A stretch of DNA of 31,604 nt from the NCBI GenBank assembly GCA_024276995.1, contig JAJRWB010000053.1, positions 1-31,604 of the forward strand, in the 5' to 3' direction. The translations under genes were made by a program, and so were the position numbers. Origin of the DNA: Candidatus Eiseniibacteriota bacterium (GTDB taxonomy: Bacteria; Orphanbacterota; Orphanbacteria; Orphanbacterales; Orphanbacteraceae). Shown here one piece after another: positions 24,751-31,604 of this stretch. Under the pieces are notes generated by a model, which did no database searches, was not told where the DNA came from, and saw only the letters and a program-made list of their open reading frames with translations. The number at the start of each line of letters is the position of its first letter. Position 1 is the stretch's first letter.

Positions 24751-26474
24751 TCGAGATCACCCGCACAAACGCGGCGGCATCGGTCCTCCTCTTTCTTCTC
24801 CTCCTCCCAACCGCCGCCGCCGCGCAGCTCTCGCCGGGAGAACTCCACGAATCGCACAAACAGCTGGAGGGGATCGAAAACTGCACGCGGTGTCACGAAG
24901 TGGGGAGGAAGCTTTCGCCGGCACGATGCCTCGCGTGTCACCGGATCCTGGCGGGACGGATCGAAGCGGGGGAAGGTCTTCACGCCGGCGACGAATTCGA
25001 AAAGTGCGGTTCCTGTCACGTGGATCACCAGGGAAGGGAATACGACCTCGTCTGGTGGAAAGACGGGATCGACCGGTTCGATCACCGGAAGACGGGATAT
25101 CCTCTCGAGGGGGGCCACCTCCGTCCCGCGTGCAGGGAGTGTCACCGGCCGGACCACATCCGGAACCGCGGGCGGCTCACGGCGACCGGGAAGAAGCTCG
25201 ACCGCACCTGGCTCGGCCTCGAAAAGGAGTGCACCACCTGTCACCGCGATGTTCATGAAGGCGAGCTGCCCGGGGGGTGCCTTTCGTGCCACAAGATGGA
25301 GAAGTGGCGACCGGCTTCCCTATTCGATCACCATCGCGCCCGCTTCGTGCTCACCGGTAAGCATACGGGCGTCGACTGCGCGAAGTGTCACGGTAAGAAG
25401 AGGATCGGGGCGCAAGAGCCGTCGGGAGGGGAGGGCGTCACGGTCCACTTCCGGGGAATCCCCTTCGCGTGGTGCGGCGAGTGCCATGCCGATCCCCACG
25501 AAGGTCGTCTCGGCCCGTCGTGTGAACGGTGCCACGACACGAACAGCTGGCGCGACGCCGGGGGGAAAGGTTTCGACCATACGAAAACGGCGTTCCCCCT
25601 GCTCGGCGCCCACGCAACCGTTCCGTGCGGCGGCTGCCATCGGAACGGGGCGTCCCATCGCGTTTCGAAGTTCGGAAAATGCGACGATTGCCACGCCGAT
25701 GTGCACGGCGATTCGTTCGCCGGGAGGGGTGACGAGGAGAAGTGCGCATCGTGCCATACGGTGGAGCGCTTTTCGCCGTCCACGTTTACCGTGGCGCGCC
25801 ACGACGAAACCGTCTTTCCTCTCGAAGGAGCGCATCGGGCGGCGCCGTGCGATCTTTGTCATCGGAAGGAAACGACCGGGGCCGCCACGGCGATCCTTCT
25901 TTTTCCCCGCGAACGCCCCGAATGCGACGGCTGCCACGACGATCCCCACGGCAATGCCGGAAAAGAGGAGGGGAACCGTTGCGCCGCATGCCATACGACG
26001 ACCGGCTGGGCGGATGTCGGATTCGACCATGACACGACCAGGTTTCCCCTCGCCGGCGCCCACCGGCGACTGGCATGCGCGAAGTGTCACTCCGCCCCGG
26101 GCGGGGAACCGGCCGGTCATCTCCGCTTCTCGAAGATGGCTGCACGGCCCGTGTGCGGCGATTGCCATGACGACCGGCACCGGGGCCAATTCGCCGGGGT
26201 GCAAGAGGGGGACGGGATCTCGAACGCATCTCCCAGGTGCGACAGATGTCATACCGCCGCGAACTGGATCGGCTCGCGGTTCGATCATGACACGATGGCG
26301 TCGTTCCGCCTGACGGGTGCGCACCAGCATATATCGTGCCCGTCGTGCCACCCGACGGTCGAGGATGACATCGGTCGCTATACGATCTATCGTCCATTGA
26401 AGAAGGAATGCCGGTGGCGCCACCGATCGGGCGCGGCCGAGAAACTCTCCGGGATGGAAGGAAAGAGTCGATGA
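24747..26474 (+). CDS. Exported multihaem c-type cytochrome, 19 CXXCH motifs
   Basis: A 575-residue protein with a signal peptide (SVLLFLLLLPTAAAAQ) and 19 CXXCH haem-attachment sites, from CTRCH to CPSCH. A 20th site near the C-terminus is degenerate: CRWRH (26409-26423) differs from C-x-x-C-H by one base. At least six copies of a module FDH-x(n)-FPLxGAH-x(n)-CxxCH are visible, for example FDHDTTRFPLAGAH and FDHTKTAFPLLGAH; the extra histidines are probable distal haem ligands. Such proteins act as electron wires in the periplasm or at the cell surface. I chose the ATG at 24747, which overlaps the preceding stop, over a GTG at 24735. The C-terminus overlaps the second cytochrome start (ATGA). 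Redox partners are inferred from position. Confidence 0.93.
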   Translation: MIEITRTNAAASVLLFLLLLPTAAAAQLSPGELHESHKQLEGIENCTRCHEVGRKLSPARCLACHRILAGRIEAGEGLHAGDEFEKCGSCHVDHQGREYDLVWWKDGIDRFDHRKTGYPLEGGHLRPACRECHRPDHIRNRGRLTATGKKLDRTWLGLEKECTTCHRDVHEGELPGGCLSCHKMEKWRPASLFDHHRARFVLTGKHTGVDCAKCHGKKRIGAQEPSGGEGVTVHFRGIPFAWCGECHADPHEGRLGPSCERCHDTNSWRDAGGKGFDHTKTAFPLLGAHATVPCGGCHRNGASHRVSKFGKCDDCHADVHGDSFAGRGDEEKCASCHTVERFSPSTFTVARHDETVFPLEGAHRAAPCDLCHRKETTGAATAILLFPRERPECDGCHDDPHGNAGKEEGNRCAACHTTTGWADVGFDHDTTRFPLAGAHRRLACAKCHSAPGGEPAGHLRFSKMAARPVCGDCHDDRHRGQFAGVQEGDGISNASPRCDRCHTAANWIGSRFDHDTMASFRLTGAHQHISCPSCHPTVEDDIGRYTIYRPLKKECRWRHRSGAAEKLSGMEGKSR

Positions 26475-27940
26475 GGAAGGCGCCTGCGATTCCCTTGGTT
26501 CTCCTTCTCACGGCTCTTTCGAGCGCCCCCGCCCGCAAGGGGGAGAATCCCCACGGCGATTCGATTCCCGAATGCTCCCTCTGCCACGGCACGACGAGCT
26601 GGAGCGTCCCCTCGCGGCCGGGCCGGTTCGATCACGCCACTACCGACTTTCCCCTGAGGGGCGCCCACGACGGCGTCCGATGCGCGGCGTGCCACACCGA
26701 ACTCGAGTTCCACCGTGTCGGCTCGGCGTGCGCCGATTGCCACGCCGACATTCATCGAGGCGATCTCGGCACCGATTGCACCGGGTGTCATCGTGCGGAG
26801 GGGTGGCGAAGGAGAGATGATGCCTTCGAACTCCATGCCGCCGCCGGCTTCATTCTTCTCGGGATGCACGCCCTCGCCGACTGTGAAGCGTGTCACGAAG
26901 GGCAGCAGGAGAGAGAGTACGCGGACACGCCGTTCGAGTGCGCCGGCTGCCACGTGGAGACGTACGAGGCGACCGACGATCCCCCGCACGCTTCGAGCGG
27001 CTTCGGCACATCGTGCGAGGACTGTCATCGTTTCGCCGCCGCAACGTGGAGCGAGACGGAGTTCGCCCATTCGAGCGCCTTCCCGCTCACCGGCGCTCAC
27101 GGCACGGTTTCGTGCGACGCATGCCATACCGACGGGTTCGGACCGCTTCCCACGGAGTGCATCGCCTGCCATGCGACAACCTACGAGAACACCACCGATC
27201 CGGATCACCAGGGGTACCGATTCTCCACGAGCTGCGGCGAGTGCCACGGAACCGGGACGTGGCTCTCCACGACGTGGGATCACGGCGCCGCATCCGGGTT
27301 CATCCTCTCGGGCGCGCACCGGGCGGCCGACTGCTCCGCGTGCCACGGGACGACGCCGGAACTCAGCCCCCCGGTCGAATGCTTCGACTGTCACGAATCC
27401 AACTACGACGGAACGACCGACCCCGACCACGCCGCCGCCGGCATCCCCACCGACTGCGCCGCGTGCCACACCGACCAGGCGTGGTCCCCCGCCGTGTTCG
27501 ACCATGACGCCACGAACTTTCCCCTTGCCGGCGCGCATGGGTCGCTCGAGTGCGCCGCGTGCCACGCCGCCGGCTACCAGGGAACGCCGACCGACTGCTT
27601 CGCATGTCACGAGTCGAACTACAGCGGAACGACCGATCCGAATCACGCCGCCGCCGGCTTCGGCACCGACTGCACGGCGTGCCACAACACGACCCGCTGG
27701 GATCAGACGACGTGGAATCACGACGCCGATTTCTTCCCCATCTATTCGGGAGAGCATAGGGGAAAATGGAATACCTGTGATGAATGCCACACCGATCCTA
27801 CCGACTTCGGCGTCTTCTCGTGTATCGACTGCCATGAGCACAGCAGGTCGAACACCGACGACGAGCACAACGAGGTGAGGAACTACGTCTACCAGAGCGG
27901 TGCGTGCCTCGATTGCCATCCCACGGGAAGGGGAGACTGA
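26471..27940 (+). CDS. Second exported multihaem c-type cytochrome, 19 CXXCH motifs
   Basis: A 489-residue protein with a short signal peptide (IPLVLLLTALSSAPA) and 19 CXXCH motifs, from CSLCH to CLDCH. It uses the same module as its upstream neighbour (FDHATTDFPLRGAH, FDHDATNFPLAGAH, and others; about six). It also has its own longer repeat of the form CHESNYxGTTDPxHAAAG, present in two nearly identical copies (encoded near 27393 and 27606) with a related copy upstream (CHATTYENTTDPDH). The 5' part of the frame upstream of 26471 lies in the first cytochrome and is not used; the ATG overlaps its stop. The two cytochromes probably arose by duplication and may form one wire with up to 38 haems. 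Confidence 0.93.
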   Translation: MRKAPAIPLVLLLTALSSAPARKGENPHGDSIPECSLCHGTTSWSVPSRPGRFDHATTDFPLRGAHDGVRCAACHTELEFHRVGSACADCHADIHRGDLGTDCTGCHRAEGWRRRDDAFELHAAAGFILLGMHALADCEACHEGQQEREYADTPFECAGCHVETYEATDDPPHASSGFGTSCEDCHRFAAATWSETEFAHSSAFPLTGAHGTVSCDACHTDGFGPLPTECIACHATTYENTTDPDHQGYRFSTSCGECHGTGTWLSTTWDHGAASGFILSGAHRAADCSACHGTTPELSPPVECFDCHESNYDGTTDPDHAAAGIPTDCAACHTDQAWSPAVFDHDATNFPLAGAHGSLECAACHAAGYQGTPTDCFACHESNYSGTTDPNHAAAGFGTDCTACHNTTRWDQTTWNHDADFFPIYSGEHRGKWNTCDECHTDPTDFGVFSCIDCHEHSRSNTDDEHNEVRNYVYQSGACLDCHPTGRGD

Positions 27941-27941
27941 A

Positions 27942-29666
27942 ATGCCCCGGGCGACGAAGCGGGCCGTACTCGGCCCGGCGACACTCGCCGCGGCGGCCTG
28001 GCTGATGGCCGCAGTCCCCGCGGACGCCGGCGGCGGCGACCGGCGTGACGACGGCCCTGTTGTCCGCTACGTCTCCGCCGGCCATGTCTACCTCGACGCC
28101 GGGGCCGACGGCGGACTGGCCGCAGGGGACACCGTCGAGATCTACAGGAAGGATCTCTCGATCGCCACGGCGGTGATCGACTACGTCTCGCGCCACAGCT
28201 CGACGTGCGTGCCGATACGGCGTTCCGACCACGCTCCCGAAAAGGGAGACACGGTGATCGTCGTCGGTCCGCGGGCGCGCCGGGGAACCCGCCCACTCTC
28301 TCCCCCGCCGGCGGGTCCGAGCGGTCCGCCTCTCCCACCCGGGTACGACGGTCCGATGGTCGTCACCCACGTCTGGCCGAAACATCAAGACGCAAGATCG
28401 GTGAGATCCGTCGAGACGTTCGACATCGAGCCGCGCCCTGTTCCCCGGGTGCGCCTTATCGAGGGAGTCGTTTCGCTCGAGTGGATTCATATCGACGACC
28501 GCACCGTCGCCGGCCTCGATCTCGACCGGCCGACCGCGCGCATCCGCCTGGCGGCGCCCCATCTTCTCGACGATTCGTACGCCTTCGAGATGCGCGGCCG
28601 CTTCAGACGGATCGATCGCTCCAGATCGTACGGCTCCGGCACGCACTCGAGCGAATGGCGCAACAGGCTCTACACTCTCTCCCTCTCCCGGACCACCCGG
28701 GAAAATACGTTTCGCTGGAAGGCCGGAAGAATCGTGCCGGACCGCGCCGGCGGCGCGGGCACCCTCGACGGCGTGCTCGTCGAAACCGGTATCGGCCGGG
28801 CGATCCGGACGGGGGCGTTCGCCGGTACGCTCCCGACATGGCGCGACTCCGACCCGCGAACGGCGGTGCAAAAGGGGGGCGTCTATATCGACTACCGCCC
28901 CGGCGACGTGAACGGAAGGCGTCTCGACGGTACCGTGGCGGCGGTGGGTGAATACCGAGGCAACACGACGAGCCGGGAGTATCTCTATCTTCGCTCCGCC
29001 GCCCGGTTCGGCAGGCGGTTCCGCGTCGAAGAGAGCGCCATTGTCGATGTGAACCGGTCGTGGCGCAAAGACGTCGCCCCGAGCCGCCTTTCGCTCAGTC
29101 GCCTCTATCTCACCGGGCGATTCCGCGGATCGAACGGGTTCGAGGCTTCCTTCACCGGCTACTCAAGGAAGCGGTACAGGACGTACGAGTCCCGATCGAC
29201 GGCCGACTCGCTCTTCGACGGCGCCGCCCGCGCCGGGGGAAAGCTCCGTATCGGCGCGCGCCTCCTCCGCTTCCACGTCTCCCTCGAAGGGGGGGCGCGG
29301 GAGAGGGGAAGCGGCGGGGGACCGGTGTGGACCTGGTCGGCGGCCGCCCGATCGACGGCAGTCGGCACGGCCGCATTCGGCGCGTCGCTTCGCGTCACCG
29401 GCTATTCCGGCGCCCTCTCCAGCGGCGTCCGTACCACGCTCCGGTTGAGCGCGTCGCCCGCGCCGCGTGCCGATCTCTCCCTCGGCTGGACCGGCTCGTT
29501 TTACACCCTCGACATCGACGGGAAGAGCCGAAGCGACCACACGTTGATCCCGGCCGCTTCGCTCGATCTCGGAAAGGGCGTTCGCGCCGGTGCGATCTAC
29601 GAGCGCCACTGGGGCGACGACAGGAACGAGAACCGCGTGATCATCGATATCGACAGGAAGATCTGA
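27942..29666 (+). CDS. Exported protein with SH3-like domain and probable outer-membrane beta-barrel
   Basis: A 574-residue protein with a signal peptide (LGPATLAAAAWLMAAVPADA). Residues about 40-110 (HVYLDAGADGGLAAGDTVEIY, then GDTVIVVG) resemble the SH3-like C-terminal domain of FlgT. A proline-rich linker follows (SPPPAGPSGPPLPP). The remaining ~400 residues are rich in alternating polar/hydrophobic strands with frequent Tyr, Arg and Gly turns, as expected for an outer-membrane barrel. No CXXCH is present. The ATG at 27942 is one base after the cytochrome stop and has GGGGAG eight bases upstream. By position it could be the porin that houses a cytochrome, as MtrB does for MtrA, but I see no recognisable sequence relation to MtrB/PioB. 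The barrel is an inference. Confidence 0.72.
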   Translation: MPRATKRAVLGPATLAAAAWLMAAVPADAGGGDRRDDGPVVRYVSAGHVYLDAGADGGLAAGDTVEIYRKDLSIATAVIDYVSRHSSTCVPIRRSDHAPEKGDTVIVVGPRARRGTRPLSPPPAGPSGPPLPPGYDGPMVVTHVWPKHQDARSVRSVETFDIEPRPVPRVRLIEGVVSLEWIHIDDRTVAGLDLDRPTARIRLAAPHLLDDSYAFEMRGRFRRIDRSRSYGSGTHSSEWRNRLYTLSLSRTTRENTFRWKAGRIVPDRAGGAGTLDGVLVETGIGRAIRTGAFAGTLPTWRDSDPRTAVQKGGVYIDYRPGDVNGRRLDGTVAAVGEYRGNTTSREYLYLRSAARFGRRFRVEESAIVDVNRSWRKDVAPSRLSLSRLYLTGRFRGSNGFEASFTGYSRKRYRTYESRSTADSLFDGAARAGGKLRIGARLLRFHVSLEGGARERGSGGGPVWTWSAAARSTAVGTAAFGASLRVTGYSGALSSGVRTTLRLSASPAPRADLSLGWTGSFYTLDIDGKSRSDHTLIPAASLDLGKGVRAGAIYERHWGDDRNENRVIIDIDRKI

Positions 29667-29676
29667 GAGGAACGCC

Positions 29677-31017
29677 GTGGAATCCGCTCTCACATGGCTC
29701 GCCGCCGGTGGCATCGCCTTCGCAATGTTCGCGGTCTATTTCGCCCGCTTCAGGACGAAAGTGAAGGAGGACGCCGAGCGAAAAGCGGAGGCGGTCCACC
29801 TCGGCTCCGACCGTCCCGTCGCCCAATACCCGCAGATCGACGAGCTGCAGTGCATCGGCTGCGGCGCGTGCATCGATGCCTGCCCGGAAGGGGACGTGCT
29901 CGGCATCGTCTCGGGAAGGGCGACGATCATCAACGGCCTGCGCTGCATCGGTCACGGGAGGTGCGCCGAGGCGTGTCCCGTGGGTGCGATCCGTGTCGGC
30001 ATCGGATCGACGCTGGAAAGGGACGACCTGCCGCTCTTGGGGAAGGGAAACGAGACGACCGTTCCGGGAGTCTTCATCGCCGGCGAGCTGAGCGGCTTCG
30101 CGCTGATCCGCAACGCCGTCGCCCAGGGGAAGATGGTGATCGACGAGATCGCGTCGAGGGGATGCGCGGGCGAGAGGGGCGGTATCCACGACGTGGTGAT
30201 CATCGGGGCGGGGCCGGCGGGCCTGAGCGCCGCCGCGGCGGCCGTGGAGCGAAAGCTCTCGTGCATCGTGCTCGACCAGCAGGGACCGGGCGGTACGATC
30301 CTCCAGTATCCCAGGAAGAAGCTGGTGCTCACCCGACCGATGAAAATCCCCCTCTACGGCACCCTCGACAAGAGCGAGTACTCCAAGGAGGAGCTACTCG
30401 AAGTCTGGGAAGAGGTGATCGATCGTCTCGGTATCGAGGTGCGGACAGGCTGCAGACTCACCGGTCTCGAAAGGAAGAACGACCGTCTCGAAGCGACCGC
30501 CGGCGGCGGCATCTTTCGCGGCCGCCATGTGGTGCTCGCCCTCGGTCGCCGGGGGACGCCGCGCCGCCTCGGCGTGGAGGGAGAAGACCGCTCGAAGGTG
30601 ATGTACAAGCTCCTCGACGCCGAGTCGTACGACTCCTGTCGCATCCTCGTCGTGGGCGGCGGCGACAGCGCCGTCGAGGCGGCGGCGGGCCTCGCCCGAA
30701 AAGGTGTGAACACGGTGCATCTCTCATACAGGAAGGAAAAAATCTTCCGCGTCAAGAAGAAGAACGCCGAGGCGCTCGCGCGGCTGGAGCGGTCGGGGGC
30801 GGTCGACGTCTTGTACCGGTCGAACGTCGAATCGATCGGCGAGAAGACGGTCACCCTCCGGACGCCGGACGGCCTCGTGGAGCTGGAAAACGACTATGTT
30901 TTCATCTTCGCCGGCGGCACTCCCCCCTTCGCGCTCCTGAAAGGGTTCGGCATCTCTTTCGGCGAGGGCGACGCCGGCAGCGCCGCTGGACCGCGCCGCG
31001 CCGGCGTGGTACGCTAG
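29677..31017 (+). CDS. Membrane-anchored ferredoxin-flavoprotein (thioredoxin reductase-like) oxidoreductase
   Basis: A 446-residue protein starting at GTG (29677) after GAGAGG. Order: one N-terminal helix (4-24) followed by a basic stretch, placing the rest in the cytoplasm; a 2x[4Fe-4S] domain with C59, C62, C65, C69 and C90, H93, C96, C100; a segment TTVPGVFIAGELSG (128-140); an FAD Rossmann motif VIIGAGPAGLSA (from 174); an NAD(P) motif VVGGGDSAVEAA. In ordinary thioredoxin reductase-like proteins the VPGVFxAGE segment, which contacts FAD, is at the C-terminus; here it precedes the Rossmann domain. The second cluster has His in place of its second cysteine. It probably links NAD(P)H to the membrane cytochrome of this cluster, in either direction. 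Confidence 0.88.
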   Translation: MESALTWLAAGGIAFAMFAVYFARFRTKVKEDAERKAEAVHLGSDRPVAQYPQIDELQCIGCGACIDACPEGDVLGIVSGRATIINGLRCIGHGRCAEACPVGAIRVGIGSTLERDDLPLLGKGNETTVPGVFIAGELSGFALIRNAVAQGKMVIDEIASRGCAGERGGIHDVVIIGAGPAGLSAAAAAVERKLSCIVLDQQGPGGTILQYPRKKLVLTRPMKIPLYGTLDKSEYSKEELLEVWEEVIDRLGIEVRTGCRLTGLERKNDRLEATAGGGIFRGRHVVLALGRRGTPRRLGVEGEDRSKVMYKLLDAESYDSCRILVVGGGDSAVEAAAGLARKGVNTVHLSYRKEKIFRVKKKNAEALARLERSGAVDVLYRSNVESIGEKTVTLRTPDGLVELENDYVFIFAGGTPPFALLKGFGISFGEGDAGSAAGPRRAGVVR

Positions 31018-31073
31018 CCTCCCGGCATCGAATCAGCGACACGAGATCGATCACCGATACAGGAGGTCATGAG

Positions 31074-31604
31074 GTGGCAGGCGTTCAGAAGAGATGGTCG
31101 AAGATCGCCGTCGTGGGGGGCGGCAACATGGGTAGCGGCATCGCGCAGAAGATCGCGACCGAGGGGCTCGACGTCGTGCTCGTCGATATCGACGACGATC
31201 GCGTCGAAGCCGGGCTCGGCCGGATCCGGTCGATGCTCGACGAGGGCGTGGCCCGGCGGATCTTCCGGCCCGAGCAGGCGGAGGCGATCCTGGGGCGGGT
31301 GAGCGGCACCGCTCGGCTCGACGACGTGAAAGACACCGACTTGGTGATCGAGGCGGTTTTCGAGGATCTCGACGTGAAGCGCGATCTATTCCGGAAGCTC
31401 GACGCCGCCTGCTCGGACGAGACGATTCTCGCCACGAACACTTCGTCGTTCTTCGTCCGCTCAGTCGCCGAGGCGACCGGAAGGGCCGACAGGGTGGTGG
31501 GCCTCCACTTCTTCTACCACCCCGCGAAGAACCGCCTCGTCGAGGTGATCCGTTGCGACGCCACGTCGGACGAAACGTTCGACGCGTGCTGGGCGCTCCA
31601 GGAG
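31074..31604 (+). CDS. 3-hydroxyacyl-CoA dehydrogenase, N-terminal part (runs off the window)
   Basis: The frame is open for 177 codons to the end of the window. It starts at GTG (31074) with AGGAGG seven bases upstream. The Rossmann motif VVGGGNMGSGIA (13-24), VIEAVFEDLDVKRDLF (91-106), TNTSS (121-125) and H145 (GLHFFYHPAKNRLVEVI) define the NAD-binding domain of 3-hydroxyacyl/3-hydroxybutyryl-CoA dehydrogenase (beta-oxidation or butyrate-type pathways). The usual HFFNP is HFFYHP here, a variant in the catalytic histidine loop. It starts 57 bases after the flavoprotein and may be a separate unit. Whether it is a stand-alone enzyme or a FadB-type fusion cannot be seen. Confidence 0.92.
   Translation, partial: MAGVQKRWSKIAVVGGGNMGSGIAQKIATEGLDVVLVDIDDDRVEAGLGRIRSMLDEGVARRIFRPEQAEAILGRVSGTARLDDVKDTDLVIEAVFEDLDVKRDLFRKLDAACSDETILATNTSSFFVRSVAEATGRADRVVGLHFFYHPAKNRLVEVIRCDATSDETFDACWALQE

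Noticed and set aside
27393-27650. Regular short repeats resembling a CRISPR array
   Set aside because: They are in-frame coding repeats of the cytochrome (CHESNY...HAAAG) with imperfect identity and no conserved spacer length.
26387-27919. A 510-codon antisense frame over the second cytochrome with repeated VVARRAVG-like stretches
   Set aside because: The repeats mirror the CXXCH repeats of the sense strand, so the apparent pattern is a by-product.

Overview
The window is GC-rich, gene-dense bacterial DNA with no RNA gene, CRISPR array, insertion sequence or phage gene that I can see. No intergenic stretch exceeds 300 bases. Several traits suggest an uncultured member of the FCB group or a neighbouring candidate phylum (Krumholzibacteriota or Eisenbacteria-like). 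These are a secreted M6 protease with a C-terminal FlgD/type IX-like sorting domain, a small secreted dockerin protein, a very long GreA-like factor, TPR/SGNH and sulfatase-like surface proteins, and large multihaem cytochromes. The phylum is an inference from gene content, not from a marker gene.

Layout. 44-2990 (minus): two secreted proteins, each with its own good promoter; a rho-independent terminator separates them. 3164-8930 (minus): a tight four-gene unit, MFS transporter > GreA-like factor > TrmJ-type RNA methyltransferase > aldo/keto reductase, with ATGA overlaps at two of the three junctions. 9078-13776 (plus): bifunctional formiminotransferase-cyclodeaminase, a polysaccharide flippase, and a FetA/FetB-like ABC pair. 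13904-14539 (plus): a DUF4389 membrane protein with an internal duplication. 14631-17661 (minus): pdxR > pdxS > pdxT, the DXP-independent PLP synthesis genes with their MocR regulator in the same direction; an AT-rich inverted repeat lies just upstream. 17930-22648 (plus): membrane-anchored EEP hydrolase, SGNH/TPR protein and sulfatase-like lipoprotein, probably envelope-related. 22668-23726 (minus): mutY.

The most interesting part is 23845-31017 (plus), five genes with ATGA overlaps or gaps of 1-10 bases: (1) a membrane protein with two His-x13-His pairs, the geometry of a di-haem b-type cytochrome; (2) and (3) two exported cytochromes with 19 CXXCH motifs each, built from the same repeat module; (4) an exported protein with an SH3-like N-terminal domain and a predicted beta-rich, barrel-like C-terminal region; (5) a membrane-anchored 4Fe-4S/FAD/NAD(P) oxidoreductase with permuted domain order and one unusual cluster motif. 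Together they look like an electron path from a cytoplasmic flavoprotein and/or quinol pool, through the inner membrane and periplasm, to the outer membrane. It may be an extracellular or periplasmic electron-transfer conduit of a type I do not recognise as MtrCAB, PCC or Ext. The window ends inside a 3-hydroxyacyl-CoA dehydrogenase gene (31074 onward).
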